From Pseudomonadales bacterium (GTDB lineage: Bacteria; Pseudomonadota; Gammaproteobacteria; Pseudomonadales; Azotimanducaceae), in contig JANQPF010000021.1 of the NCBI GenBank assembly GCA_028285415.1, forward strand, positions 62,001-126,000: a stretch of DNA of 64,000 nt, in the 5' to 3' direction. The position numbers and the translations under genes are program-made. The notes beneath the pieces were generated by a model. It had not been told where the DNA came from, ran no database searches, and was given only the letters and a program-made list of their open reading frames with translations. Shown piece by piece: positions 17,069-26,566 of the stretch (the first letter of the stretch is position 1; the number at the start of each line of letters is the position of its first letter).

Positions 17069-17877
17069 GCGGTGTGTCGCCTGATGAAGTTGGTCACCTC
17101 GGCGTTAAAGCCGCTGGCGTCCTCCATGTTGACGCCGTGTCCGGCGTCGAGGCTGACGACGCTCAAGCCCGCCATGTTGGCCTCAGCCCATTGGCGCGAC
17201 GGCGCAAAGCGCTTTTCGTGCCGGCCGCAGCACAGCAGCGCCGGGCGCGGATTCCCGGCGGCGATATTGCGCACGCTCACACCGGGGGTCGTGTACCGGA
17301 TGGTGTTGGCAACGCCGGCCGGTTTCAGCTTGGCGGTGTCTTCGAGGAGCATCTCGCGCACCGGATCCGGTAACCGCCGTGCAAAGCGGGGATGCACGGG
17401 GATACGGCGGATGGCTGCGGCGCCGCGCTCGGCGATGCGCAGCGCGCTCTCCTCGGCATCCGCCTGCCAGGTCTCAATCTGCTCGGTATCGGCGAATCCC
17501 GATGCGGAATTGGTGAAAACGTGGGCAATGGTGCGGTCAGGAAAGTCGTGGGCGTAGCGAATAGTGATGCCGGCGCCGATGGAGTAGCCGCACAAAAACC
17601 ACCGTTCGGCGTCAATGTCTGCCCGCACGCGCTCGAGCGCCGCAACGTAGCCGGCGGGGCCATAGGCGGGCGGGTCGTCTGGAGCGGGTGAATCACCGTG
17701 TCCCCAGAGCTCGATGGTCACGGGTGTGCAGACGGTTGCCAGCGCCTCGAGGTCCTGGCTCCACTGGCGTCCTGAGGACAAAAAGCCGTGCAAGAGGCCC
17801 AGATACGGACCGTTGCCGGCGTGGACGGTATAGGCAAGCTGTGGGGCTGACAATGTCGTTTCAAGAGGTACTTCCAA
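17065..17877 (-). CDS. alpha/beta-fold hydrolase
   Basis: A 270-residue hydrolase with LLHGFLSSGRQW oxyanion region, nucleophile motif GYSIGAG near residue 100 and the catalytic His in DAGHGVNMED near residue 246. The segment ELWGHGDS is typical of the MenH/BioH-like branch. The start is uncertain: the frame opens with a TTG at 17877 and has a second TTG ten codons in; neither has a strong ribosome site. It is coupled to the acyltransferase downstream, which suggests lipid or acyl-ester turnover. Confidence 0.82.
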   Translation of the reverse strand: MEVPLETTLSAPQLAYTVHAGNGPYLGLLHGFLSSGRQWSQDLEALATVCTPVTIELWGHGDSPAPDDPPAYGPAGYVAALERVRADIDAERWFLCGYSIGAGITIRYAHDFPDRTIAHVFTNSASGFADTEQIETWQADAEESALRIAERGAAAIRRIPVHPRFARRLPDPVREMLLEDTAKLKPAGVANTIRYTTPGVSVRNIAAGNPRPALLCCGRHEKRFAPSRQWAEANMAGLSVVSLDAGHGVNMEDASGFNAEVTNFIRRHTA

Positions 17878-17921
17878 GGCTACATGCTACCATGTCCCGC
17901 CCCCTTAATTGAGGTACGACG

Positions 17922-18410
17922 GTGGATGACACCATTGCCGTTCTGACCACTGGTGGCACGATCGACAAGGTCTATTTCGACGCCAAAAGCGAGTTTGCCG
18001 TCGGCGATTCCGTGGTGGAGGATCTGCTGCGCGAAGCCCACGTCGACCGGCCGCACCGGCTGGTCGAGGTGATGCGCAAAGACAGTCTGGAGATTACCGC
18101 AGCCGATCGGGCCGAGATTCTGGCAGCGGTGCAAGCGTGTCCGGAGCGCGCCGTAGTCATTACTCACGGTACCGACACCATGGCGCAGACAGCCGAAGCG
18201 CTCGTCGGCGCGACGGACAAGACAATTGTGCTGACGGGCGCGCTCTCACCCGCTCGCTTTGCCAAGAGTGACGCCACCTTTAACGTGGGCATGGCGTTTG
18301 CCACCGTGCAGACGGCCGCACCAGGTGTCTACATTGTCATGAACGGACAGGTTTTCGCCGCCGGTGAGGTTCGCAAAGACACCACCAGGAACGCGTTTGT
18401 CAGGAGTTAG
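17922..18410 (+). CDS. single-domain asparaginase-like protein
   Basis: A 162-residue protein covering only the N-terminal domain of an L-asparaginase. The first catalytic threonine motif (TTGGTIDK, residues 9-16) and the second (THGTDTM near 87-93) are intact. The C-terminal domain that completes the active site in ordinary ~330-residue asparaginases is absent, and the sequence stops cleanly without a remnant. Such short forms exist as a stand-alone family. GTG start with GAGGT upstream. The neighbour on the same strand is a D-aminoacylase-like enzyme, so amide or D-amino-acid turnover is possible. Confidence 0.8.
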   Translation: MDDTIAVLTTGGTIDKVYFDAKSEFAVGDSVVEDLLREAHVDRPHRLVEVMRKDSLEITAADRAEILAAVQACPERAVVITHGTDTMAQTAEALVGATDKTIVLTGALSPARFAKSDATFNVGMAFATVQTAAPGVYIVMNGQVFAAGEVRKDTTRNAFVRS

Positions 18411-18492
18411 TCCCACCGGGAAGAAAAAGCGCGCTAACAACGTTTTTGTTCGGTGTTAGACTCAATCCTTCAACTCTGGGGAGAGTAACGAT

Positions 18493-20181
18493 ATGTACGA
18501 TCTGCTGATCAAAAACGGCACCATCGTGGATGGCTCCGGGGGCGCTGCCTATCGTGCTGACCTTGCCGTGCAGGATGGCCGCGTTGCGGCCATCGGCCGT
18601 GTCAACGAGAAGGCCAGGCAGACCATCGACGCGGAGGGTCACGTCGTGAGCCCGGGTTTTGTCGACGGCCACACCCATATGGACGCTCAGGTGTTCTGGG
18701 ATCCGATTGGATCCTGCTCCTGTTACCACGGCGTGACGAGCGTTGTCATGGGCAACTGCGGCTTTACGCTCGCGCCGTGCAGGCAGGAAGACGCGGACCT
18801 CGTGTTTCGAAACCTCGAGCGTGCGGAAGACCTTTCTCGTGAAGCGATGCTCACCGGCATCGACTGGACGTGGGAGACGTTCCCGCAGTTTCTCGACGCC
18901 GTAGACAATCTACCCAAGGGCATCAACTACGCCGGCTACATTGGACATTCGGCGCTCAGAACGTACGTGATGGGAGAGCGCGCGTTTGCCGACGAAGCGG
19001 GCGAAGACGACGTCAGACGCATGCAGGATCTCGTCAAAGAGGCCATGCACGCGGGCGCCATCGGTTTCTCCACCTCGCGTACGTTCAACCACACCACCGC
19101 GGACGACCGCCCCGTCGCCAGCCGGCTGGCCAACTGGGAGGAGGTGCGCGCGATCGTCAACGCGGTCGGCGAGACCGGCAAAGGCATCTTCGAGATTGCG
19201 GGCGAAGCGCCGGGACGGGATCCCGAGCGTATTCGCGAGTATCACGAGCGGCTGCGGGATCTGGCCGTGGAATCCGGCGTTACCCAGACCTGGGGGATGT
19301 TCAGCGTCAGGGTTGCCCCCGACCTGTGGCGTCCGTACTTTGACTTGTTGGACGAAACCGCCGCCGCCGGTGGCCGCATGTTCGCCCAGGTGCACAGCCG
19401 CGGTCTCAACAACATCCTGTCTTTCGAAAGCAATCTGCCGTACGACAACTGGGACGTCTGGAAAGACATCCGCACGCTGCCGCTGGCCGAGCAGAAGGCC
19501 AGGCTCGAAGATCCGGCCATCCGTGCGAAGCTCGTCGAGGTGGCCAACCAGGAATATACCGGTCCGCGTATCGTGGGCGCGGAGCTCAGGCCGCCAAAGT
19601 GGGATCTCGTTTATCCCATGGACGACATGGTCTACGACAAACCCTCCATGGCAGACCTCGCCGCGCAGAAAGGGGTTGATCCGGTTGAGCTCATGATCGA
19701 CATGGCGTTGGAGAAGGACCTGAAGATGTTCTTCCGCACGCCCATTGCGAACGAGAACCAGGATCACGTGCTGGAGATGATGCAGCACCCCCGCTCGGTG
19801 GTGACCTTTTCCGACTCCGGCGCGCACGTGTCGCAGATCATGGACAGCTCGCTGCAGACCCATCTGCTGAGCTACTGGGTGCGTGAGAAAAAGGCGCTGA
19901 CGCTCGAAGATGCCATCCGGCAGATCACCTACAACACGGCCACCGTATGGGGCCTGCACGACCGCGGCCTTCTGCGCACCGGCATGGCGGCCGACATTGT
20001 GATCTTCGATCCGGACACCATCGGGCCGCGGCTGCCGGAAGTGGTGCACGATCTGCCGGCTGGGGCGATCCGTCTCAAGCAGACGGCTGACGGCATTAAA
20101 AACACGATCGTCAACGGTGAAGTGGTGCTGACGGACAATGAGTATGGTGGCGCCACGCCTGGGCGCTTGCTGCGCAGCTGA
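18493..20181 (+). CDS. D-aminoacylase/N-acyl-D-amino-acid deacylase-like amidohydrolase
   Basis: A 562-residue metal-dependent amidohydrolase. Seen in order: beta-sandwich start (LLIKNGTIVDGSGG), HTHMD metal motif near residue 58, GNCGF with the cysteine ligand characteristic of D-aminoacylases, GHSALR, and the SDSGAH aspartate motif near residue 440. The sequence is longer than classical D-aminoacylases (about 480). Expected to hydrolyse N-acyl-D-amino acids or related amides in the cytoplasm. The ATG is preceded by GGGGAGAG. The 82 bases upstream contain only an imperfect hairpin. Confidence 0.85.
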   Translation: MYDLLIKNGTIVDGSGGAAYRADLAVQDGRVAAIGRVNEKARQTIDAEGHVVSPGFVDGHTHMDAQVFWDPIGSCSCYHGVTSVVMGNCGFTLAPCRQEDADLVFRNLERAEDLSREAMLTGIDWTWETFPQFLDAVDNLPKGINYAGYIGHSALRTYVMGERAFADEAGEDDVRRMQDLVKEAMHAGAIGFSTSRTFNHTTADDRPVASRLANWEEVRAIVNAVGETGKGIFEIAGEAPGRDPERIREYHERLRDLAVESGVTQTWGMFSVRVAPDLWRPYFDLLDETAAAGGRMFAQVHSRGLNNILSFESNLPYDNWDVWKDIRTLPLAEQKARLEDPAIRAKLVEVANQEYTGPRIVGAELRPPKWDLVYPMDDMVYDKPSMADLAAQKGVDPVELMIDMALEKDLKMFFRTPIANENQDHVLEMMQHPRSVVTFSDSGAHVSQIMDSSLQTHLLSYWVREKKALTLEDAIRQITYNTATVWGLHDRGLLRTGMAADIVIFDPDTIGPRLPEVVHDLPAGAIRLKQTADGIKNTIVNGEVVLTDNEYGGATPGRLLRS

Positions 20182-20225
20182 CTAAGAAACGTCTGAGCGA
20201 ATTATGCTGCCGTAAACTGATCGAT

Positions 20226-20248
20226 GTTTTGCGGCATCGCCGCAAAAC
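20226..20248. terminator. perfect hairpin between amidohydrolase and tRNA-Arg
   Basis: GTTTTGCGGC and GCCGCAAAAC form a perfect 10-bp stem around a 3-base loop. It lies 45 bases after the amidohydrolase stop and, read leftwards, 32 bases beyond the tRNA 3' end, so it could end either transcript. There is no clear T-run on either side. Confidence 0.55.
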
Positions 20249-20280
20249 TCGCTAAGGCTGCTACTAAAGTGGCAACCGAC

Positions 20281-20357
20281 TGGCGCACCCGGCAGGACTC
20301 GAACCTGCAACCCTCTGGTTCGAAGCCAGATGCGCTATCCAGTTGCGCCACGGGTGC
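20281..20357 (-). tRNA. tRNA-Arg (anticodon TCG)
   Basis: The reverse strand folds into a standard 77-nt cloverleaf. Seven-bp acceptor GCACCCG/CGGGTGC, D stem GCGC/GCGC, anticodon stem TCTGG/CCAGA with loop CTTCGAA (anticodon TCG, reading CGA), T stem GCAGG/CCTGC with loop TTCGAGT, discriminator G and an encoded CCA. No integrase or repeated tRNA end is visible nearby, so there is no sign of an integrated element here. Confidence 0.97.
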
Positions 20358-20400
20358 GTGGTCGTGAGTTTATCTGATTTTGAGTGGATAGGTCTCTAAC

Positions 20401-21273
20401 ATGGCTTCAAGAGCCCGCTCTTTGGAAGAAATGAAAGCCCAGCCGCCGCTGTTTACCAAAGAAGGTATGCAGGCGGGGTTGAGCATCGAGCTCGAGCCAA
20501 GCGACGTGGTGATCTCACCCTTCGGCAAAAGCGGCACCACCTGGACGCAGCAGATTGTGCATACGCTGCGCACCCGCGGTGACATGGACTTCGACGACAT
20601 CTCGAGGGTCGTGCCCTGGATCGAGGTCAGCGCCGATCTCGGCATTGACCTGAATGCGGAACAGCGTGCCAGGCCGCGAGCGTTCAAGAGCCATCTGCCC
20701 TGGGATCCCATGCCGAAAGGCGGGCGCTACATCATCGTCGTGCGTGATCCGGGCGATGCAGCGGTGTCTTCATTCAAGTTCAGTGAAGGCTGGTTCCTGG
20801 AGCCCGGCGCCATCTCGATGGATGAGTTCGTAACCCAGGGTTTTCTGCGAAAGCGCGAGTACTACAAACATCTGCGCTCCTGGTGGGCACACAAGGACGA
20901 TGAGAACGTGCTGATGCTCGCCTACGAGCACATGCTCACCAATTCCGAGCGTGCGATCGAGCGCATCGCCGAGTTCATTGGCATTAAGCTCGATGATGAG
21001 CTTCGGGCTATTACGCTCGAGCACTCTTCGCTGGATTTCATGCTGAAGCACAAAGACCGCTTCGACGATGCGCTGATACGCACACTCAGCGAAGCGGTGA
21101 TGGGGCTGCCGCCCGGCAGCGACAGCGCCAAGGTGCGGCTGGGTAAGTCGGGTACGCTGACGGATCTCTCCGTAGAGACCCGGACCCTGCTCGATGAAGT
21201 CTGGCAGGAGGAAATTGCAAGTGCGCTCGGTTTAGCGGACTACGGGGCGCTCCTGGAGGCTTTGCCGCTCTGA
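20401..21273 (+). CDS. sulfotransferase-domain protein
   Basis: A 290-residue PF00685-type sulfotransferase. The 5'-phosphosulfate loop reads SPFGKSGTTWTQQ (near residue 40) and the 3'-phosphate motif RDPGDAAVSSF (near residue 118), both as in PAPS-dependent cytosolic enzymes. It should transfer sulfate from PAPS to a hydroxyl or amine of a small molecule; the acceptor is unknown. It starts 43 bases from the tRNA, on the opposite strand, and converges on the marR gene with only one base between stops. A second, unrelated TPR-type sulfotransferase is at 24617. Confidence 0.87.
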   Translation: MASRARSLEEMKAQPPLFTKEGMQAGLSIELEPSDVVISPFGKSGTTWTQQIVHTLRTRGDMDFDDISRVVPWIEVSADLGIDLNAEQRARPRAFKSHLPWDPMPKGGRYIIVVRDPGDAAVSSFKFSEGWFLEPGAISMDEFVTQGFLRKREYYKHLRSWWAHKDDENVLMLAYEHMLTNSERAIERIAEFIGIKLDDELRAITLEHSSLDFMLKHKDRFDDALIRTLSEAVMGLPPGSDSAKVRLGKSGTLTDLSVETRTLLDEVWQEEIASALGLADYGALLEALPL

Positions 21274-21274
21274 G

Positions 21275-21778
21275 TCAGCCAAGCTGGCTGCCGGGTGGAT
21301 GGTCGATGGGGTCGCCGACGTGCAGCACGGGTGAGGCGTCAATCTCTTCTGCATTCATCATGGTCGCAACCCGCTGCAGGGCGGCAACAATCATCGACTG
21401 CTCCCAGTCCGCCAGCGCCACAAACTGTTTGCTGAACGTATCCTGCAGCGGCGTGGGCGCCGCTTCGACCTTTTTGACGCCTTCTTCAGTGAGGGTGGCG
21501 TGGACGACGCGACGGTCCTCGGTGCTGCGGTGACGTGCAACGAGGCCGCGCCCCTCGAGCCGGTCGATGATATTGGTCACCGTCGCCTGGCTGAGGCTGA
21601 CTTCCTGGGAGAGTTTGGAAATGGAAACGGCACCCATGCGCAGCACAGCTTGCAGGATGAGCAGTTGTGGCGCAGTCAAGCCCACCTGCTTGCTCAGGTG
21701 GCGTGAGTAGATATCAGTGGCCCTGATGATCTGTCGCAGGTTGATGAGCACCTGCTCTTCCTGATTGATTTCCGTCAT
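21275..21778 (-). CDS. MarR-family transcriptional regulator
   Basis: A 167-residue winged-helix protein. The recognition helix region SISKLSQEVSLSQATVTNIIDRLE-type segment (near residues 52-75) and the wing (ARHRSTEDRRVV) are typical of MarR. It is divergent from the TonB-receptor gene across 204 bases and so is the likely local regulator of the receptor/sulfotransferase/transporter operon, perhaps sensing the imported compound. The ATG at 21778 is used. Confidence 0.9.
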   Translation of the reverse strand: MTEINQEEQVLINLRQIIRATDIYSRHLSKQVGLTAPQLLILQAVLRMGAVSISKLSQEVSLSQATVTNIIDRLEGRGLVARHRSTEDRRVVHATLTEEGVKKVEAAPTPLQDTFSKQFVALADWEQSMIVAALQRVATMMNAEEIDASPVLHVGDPIDHPPGSQLG

Positions 21779-21844
21779 GCCGTCTACCTTTCCGGGGCTG
21801 CAAGCATAGTGCCGGAACCACCAACCGCCAATACTTCGAGTTGT

Positions 21845-21982
21845 ATGTATAATGCGACCGATTCATTAGGGTTCTACGCAGTTCCTGAACCCTGAAATGG
21901 CTAAAAATAAGTGAATGGCGGCGATATGGCGCCGTAATTCTGAACAAAACATAGTTTCACTACTATGGAATCAGGGGGAAAA
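21845..21982. promoter_or_regulatory. marR/TonB-receptor divergent regulatory region
   Basis: The intergenic stretch contains a TATAAT hexamer at 21848-21853 without a matching -35 box, a GC-rich dyad at about 21919-21934, and a CATAGT/ACTATG inverted repeat (21950-21967) over the ATG at 21965. This repeat is a plausible MarR operator and one reason to prefer a downstream start for the receptor. Binding is not shown by sequence alone. Confidence 0.35.
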
Positions 21983-24613
21983 TTGGAGTTCCAACGCACC
22001 AAAATCAACCAGGCGGTTCTGGCCGCCCTGGGCGCTATGACCGCAACACAGGGTCTGGGACAGGAAGCTGCGCAGAATCGCGAGATCGAAGAAGTGGTCG
22101 TGACCGCCACGAAACGGGCCGTGCCGTTGCAGGACGTTCCCGTTGCCGTTCAAGCGCTGACCGAAGACACCATGGACGATCTTGGAATCGACAATTTCGA
22201 GGACTATCTCATCCAGCTGCCCGGGGTCACCGCTGGTGGCAGTGGTCCCGGACAGAATACGATCTACATTCGCGGACTGGCATCGACCACGCCAAACCTG
22301 ACGACTGCCGGCGTTGCGGGCCTTGCACCGAACGTTGCGTTTTACCTGGATGAGCAGCCGCTTTCCCAGCCCGGTCGTAACCTCGATGTGTACGCGGCAG
22401 ATCTCAATCGCATTGAGGTGCTGTCCGGTCCCCAGGGCACACTTTTCGGCGCGAGCTCCCAGGCGGGTAATGTGCGACTCATCACCAACAAGCCTGATCC
22501 GACAGGCAGGTATGGCAGCGTCGACGTCGGTACTTCCTACACTAAAGACGGCGATCCGAGCGGTAAGCTGGAAGCGGTTCTGAACCTCGCGCTGGCAGAT
22601 AATTTTGCCCTGCGTCTGGTCGGCTACAACGATGTGCAGGGTGGCTACATCGATCAGGTGTCCGGTACACGTAACGCCAGCGAAAGCGCGCGCTTCAGGC
22701 CCGTCGGCACGGTGCGGGATAACGGCGTACCTGTGTCTGCAGGACGCGGCGGCTTTCAAGCGGGCGCGGATTTGAGCAGCGTGACGTTTCTCGAAGCGAA
22801 TTCCCGGCGCGAAAGCAATGTGAACGAGACGAAATACCAGGGCGGCCGCCTGGGTGCGTTGTGGGACGTCAATGAGGACTGGAGCGTCAACGTATCCACC
22901 ATGCGCCAAACCCTCGATGCGGATGGTGTATTTTTCTCAGATCCGGAGCTCGGCGAGACGGAAATCGAGCGGTTTGCCGACGACAACATCGATGACGAGT
23001 TCACCAACACGAACTGGACCATCGAAGGCCGTATCGCCGCGCTCGAGGTGCTGTATACCGGCGCCTACACCGACCGCGAGACGGACCAGATTGTCGACTA
23101 CACCGATTATCTTTTTGTCGGCCAGTACCTGCCGTACTACATCTGTGACAGCTCGGTGACTTATCCGGGCGCCGCGCCGCCCAGTGGCGTTTGCCAGGCG
23201 CCGAATCTGTTCGTGAATTCCGCGACGGAAACCGAGGTGATTTCCCACGAGCTGCGCCTCACAACCCCGATAGAGCACTCCATCCGTGCGACGGGCGGCG
23301 TATTCTTCAGTGATCTCGAGCTCCGTGAGCGCAACGATTTCACCTACCCCGGCACCACCAGTGCCAACGTTTTCGGCAGCCTTGGATTCTTTCCCAACTT
23401 TCCAATGGCACCCGGCGACGTTTCCGATCCCGGGCCGTTCCCCGCGGACGTGATTTTCCGTAACGACGTCGAACGCACCGACGAACAATTCGGCGTTTTT
23501 GGTGAGGTGACTTTCGATCTGAACGAGTCCTGGTCGATTACGGCCGGCGCGCGCTGGTACGACATCGAGGTGGACTTCAAAGGCAGCGCCAACAGCTCCT
23601 TCTGTAACTCGTTTGCCCCGGATTCGGACAAGTTCGGTACCAACATCAGTGATCTCTACGATGGGAACGGCGAGTTTACCTATCGCGGCGGTACCAGCGC
23701 CGGCACCTGCGCGCCGAATATCACGTTCACCCTCGATGACTCGCTGGCTGACATCGAAGCTGCCGGTCTGTCATCCGCGCAGGCTTCCGCGGTGTTCAAC
23801 GCGTTACGGGCGCCGGATTCGGCTGAAACCGACGGTGTGATCGGCAAGCTCAGTGTCAGTTATATCCCGAACGACAATGCACTGCTCTATGTCACCTGGT
23901 CCGAAGGGTTTCGACCGGGTCTCTTGAACCGGCCGGGCGGTGCTTCCGGGCCCAACGGCTACACGGTGCCGTTCGATCTGGATACGGACGACGTGGTTAA
24001 CTTCGAAGCCGGCTGGAAGCTCGATCTGCTGGACCGCACCCTGCGCTTCAATGGCAGCATCTTCTACGCCGAGATCGAGAATCTGCAGACGACAATCTTC
24101 GATCCGAGCATCGTGAACCTCTTCTTCTCGGACAACGCTGCTGATGCCGAGATTCTGGGCATTGAGGGCGACTTCATCTGGAATGCGTCGGAGAATCTGA
24201 CCATCAGCGGTGCCTTCTCGGTCCTCGACACCGAAATCACCAAAGTGATTACGCCGACCAACGACGTGCGCAAGGGCGACGAGCTGGCCTACGCGCCGGA
24301 ATTGCAGGGTAACCTGCGGGCGCGCTACCACTGGTACCTCGACAACGGCATGACCATGCATGTGATGCCGCATGTCTCGTTCTCGTCCGAAGCGCAGAGT
24401 GACGTCATCATCATCAACAACTCCGAAGTCGACAGCTGGGTGCTGACGGGTCTGACCATGGGCGTCTCCAAAGACGAGTGGTCGGCGGAGCTCTTCATCG
24501 ACAACCTCTTCGATGAAGAAGCCGAGCTTGCCCGCAGCTTCGTGTTCGACCGGGAGCGGGTCACCTATGCGCGTCCACAGACCGTTGGACTGCGCTTTTC
24601 TTATGACTTCTGA
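21983..24613 (+). CDS. TonB-dependent outer-membrane receptor
   Basis: An 876-residue receptor. A signal peptide precedes QEAAQ; the TonB-box-like IEEVVVTATKR leads into the plug domain (VPVAVQAL, LPGVTAGG, IYIRGL, RIEVLSGPQGTLFG), followed by a 22-strand barrel region ending in SYDF, with the terminal Phe used for barrel assembly. I choose the TTG at 21983 because AGGGGG stands four bases upstream; an ATG at 21965 would add six residues but has no ribosome site. The branch is that of receptors for hydrophobic or carbohydrate substrates rather than classical siderophores. The next gene starts 3 bases after its stop. Confidence 0.92.
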   Translation: MEFQRTKINQAVLAALGAMTATQGLGQEAAQNREIEEVVVTATKRAVPLQDVPVAVQALTEDTMDDLGIDNFEDYLIQLPGVTAGGSGPGQNTIYIRGLASTTPNLTTAGVAGLAPNVAFYLDEQPLSQPGRNLDVYAADLNRIEVLSGPQGTLFGASSQAGNVRLITNKPDPTGRYGSVDVGTSYTKDGDPSGKLEAVLNLALADNFALRLVGYNDVQGGYIDQVSGTRNASESARFRPVGTVRDNGVPVSAGRGGFQAGADLSSVTFLEANSRRESNVNETKYQGGRLGALWDVNEDWSVNVSTMRQTLDADGVFFSDPELGETEIERFADDNIDDEFTNTNWTIEGRIAALEVLYTGAYTDRETDQIVDYTDYLFVGQYLPYYICDSSVTYPGAAPPSGVCQAPNLFVNSATETEVISHELRLTTPIEHSIRATGGVFFSDLELRERNDFTYPGTTSANVFGSLGFFPNFPMAPGDVSDPGPFPADVIFRNDVERTDEQFGVFGEVTFDLNESWSITAGARWYDIEVDFKGSANSSFCNSFAPDSDKFGTNISDLYDGNGEFTYRGGTSAGTCAPNITFTLDDSLADIEAAGLSSAQASAVFNALRAPDSAETDGVIGKLSVSYIPNDNALLYVTWSEGFRPGLLNRPGGASGPNGYTVPFDLDTDDVVNFEAGWKLDLLDRTLRFNGSIFYAEIENLQTTIFDPSIVNLFFSDNAADAEILGIEGDFIWNASENLTISGAFSVLDTEITKVITPTNDVRKGDELAYAPELQGNLRARYHWYLDNGMTMHVMPHVSFSSEAQSDVIIINNSEVDSWVLTGLTMGVSKDEWSAELFIDNLFDEEAELARSFVFDRERVTYARPQTVGLRFSYDF

Positions 24614-24616
24614 CGG

Positions 24617-26566
24617 GTGTCGGAACTCGCCGAGGTAAAACGCAAGCTCGTTGATGGCGAGCTTGCGTCGGCCCTGCGTGATCTCGATGAGGTGCTCGCG
24701 CGCGCACCCGAAGATGTCGATGCGCTCTACATGCGGGCGGTTGCCCTGCGCTACAGTGGTGCGTGCGACCAGGCGCTCGATACGCTGGAGATCCTCAAAC
24801 GCCTGGCGCCTTCCCACAGTCGCGCGCACCAGGAAGAAGGTCATACGCTCCGAGACCTCGGACGCAATGACGCGGCACTCGCTGCATACGCACGCGCGCT
24901 CGCGCTGAATCCTGCGCTAGAGGCCTGTCTGGTGGAGAGCATCAAGCTCCTGGGTGCCAGCGGCCGCGAGCGATCGGCCGTCCACCTCAAGGTGCAGCTG
25001 GAAGCGCTGCAGCGCCTGCCGCAGCCGCTCCGCGCGGTGATGGAGCTGACGGCGCAGAACAAGCTCCTCAAAGCGGAAGAGCTGTGCCGCCGCTACCTGC
25101 AGCAACATCCGGATGATGTGGCAGGCATGCGTCTCCTGGCCGACATCGGCGTACGGCTGGGTGTGCTCGAAGACGCGGAATTTCTGCTGGAAAGCGCCGT
25201 CGCGTTTGCCCCCGACAACCTTCAGGTGCAGATGGAGTACGTGCAGGTGCTGCGCAAGCGGCAGAAGTTTCAGGCTGCGCTCGAACAGGCGGAGAAGCTC
25301 CTGCAGATGCATCCCGACAATCCGCAGATCATGTCCATCTGCGCCATCGAGCACATGCAGACCGGCGCCTATGACGAGGCCATGCGGCTTCTGGACGAGG
25401 TGCTGGTCCGGGTCCCTGGTGACGCCCGTACGCTGGTCACCTACGGGCACGCACTCAAGACCAGAGGCAGAACGGAAGAGGCCATTGCGCGTTATCGTGA
25501 CGCGATGACGCAGCATCCTGAGCATGGCGAAGCCTACTATTCGCTGGCCAACCTCAAAACCTACCGCTTCGACGACGCCGAGGTTGAACACATGGCTTCT
25601 GTGGAGACGAATGTCAATCTCGGCTTCATGGACCGGACCTATCTCGACTTTGCGCTGGCCAAGGCGTACGAAGACCGTGGTGAGCACGACCTGGCCTTTT
25701 CTTATTACGCGAAAGGCAACACCCTGAAGAAGGCGCAGAGCCGCTACGATGCGGACAAGATGCACGACGAGCTGGCTGCCATCCGCCGCGTCTGCGACGA
25801 AGCGTTTTTTACAGCGCGACAAGGTTGGGGCTGCGCCCAGCCGGATCCCATCTTTGTCGTGGGCCTGCCGCGTGCGGGCTCGACGCTCCTCGAGCAGATC
25901 CTGTCGTCCCACAGTCAGGTGGACGGCACGCTCGAGCTGCCGAATATCCTCTCGCTCTCACAGCGGCTGCGCCGCCGCAGCGGTGGCTACCCGGAGGTTC
26001 TGCACACGCTGACGACGGATGAGTGCATGGCGTTTGGTGACGCGTATATCGAAGACACGCGGATCCACCGCGCCGGTGCGCCGTTTTTTGTCGACAAGAT
26101 GCCCAACAACTTCCGCCACATCGGTCTCATCAAGCTGATCCTGCCGAACGCAAAGATCATCGACGCCCGGCGTGAGCCGATGGCCTGCTGCTTCAGCGGC
26201 TTCAAACAGCTCTTCGCCGAAGGTCAGGAGTTCTCTTACGATCTCGAGGACATCGGTCGTTACTATCGTGACTACGAGAACCTCTTAGCGCACTGGGACG
26301 AGGTGCTGCCGGGGTACGTGCTGCGCGTACAGCATGAAGACGTGGTTGCCGACCTGGAGGCTCAGGTGCGGCGGATTCTCGATTTCTGCGGTCTGCCGTT
26401 CGAAGAGGCGTGTCTGCGCTACTACGAGACCGAACGCAACATCAGGACGCCAAGCTCCGAGCAGGTGCGTCAGCCGATCTTTACTGACAGCGTTGAACAA
26501 TGGCGCCACTTCGAGCCGTGGCTCGAACCTTTGAAATCGGCATTGAGCGGAGAAGTACATGCCTGA
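24617..26566 (+). CDS. TPR-repeat sulfotransferase
   Basis: A 649-residue fusion. Residues 1 to about 340 are six or more tetratricopeptide repeats (for example ALDTLEILKRLAPSHSRAH). The C-terminal part is a sulfotransferase domain of the Sulfotransfer_3 type with P-loop FVVGLPRAGSTLLEQIL near residue 415 and 3'-phosphate motif DARREPMACCFSGF near residue 515. GTG start three bases after the receptor stop, and the gene overlaps the BCCT transporter by eight bases. TPR-sulfotransferases are frequently found beside TonB receptors in marine proteobacteria; the sulfated acceptor is not known. Confidence 0.88.
   Translation: MSELAEVKRKLVDGELASALRDLDEVLARAPEDVDALYMRAVALRYSGACDQALDTLEILKRLAPSHSRAHQEEGHTLRDLGRNDAALAAYARALALNPALEACLVESIKLLGASGRERSAVHLKVQLEALQRLPQPLRAVMELTAQNKLLKAEELCRRYLQQHPDDVAGMRLLADIGVRLGVLEDAEFLLESAVAFAPDNLQVQMEYVQVLRKRQKFQAALEQAEKLLQMHPDNPQIMSICAIEHMQTGAYDEAMRLLDEVLVRVPGDARTLVTYGHALKTRGRTEEAIARYRDAMTQHPEHGEAYYSLANLKTYRFDDAEVEHMASVETNVNLGFMDRTYLDFALAKAYEDRGEHDLAFSYYAKGNTLKKAQSRYDADKMHDELAAIRRVCDEAFFTARQGWGCAQPDPIFVVGLPRAGSTLLEQILSSHSQVDGTLELPNILSLSQRLRRRSGGYPEVLHTLTTDECMAFGDAYIEDTRIHRAGAPFFVDKMPNNFRHIGLIKLILPNAKIIDARREPMACCFSGFKQLFAEGQEFSYDLEDIGRYYRDYENLLAHWDEVLPGYVLRVQHEDVVADLEAQVRRILDFCGLPFEEACLRYYETERNIRTPSSEQVRQPIFTDSVEQWRHFEPWLEPLKSALSGEVHA

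Noticed and set aside
20281-20400. tRNA gene as an integration site
   Set aside because: No integrase, no direct repeat of the tRNA 3' end and no change in gene content on either side.
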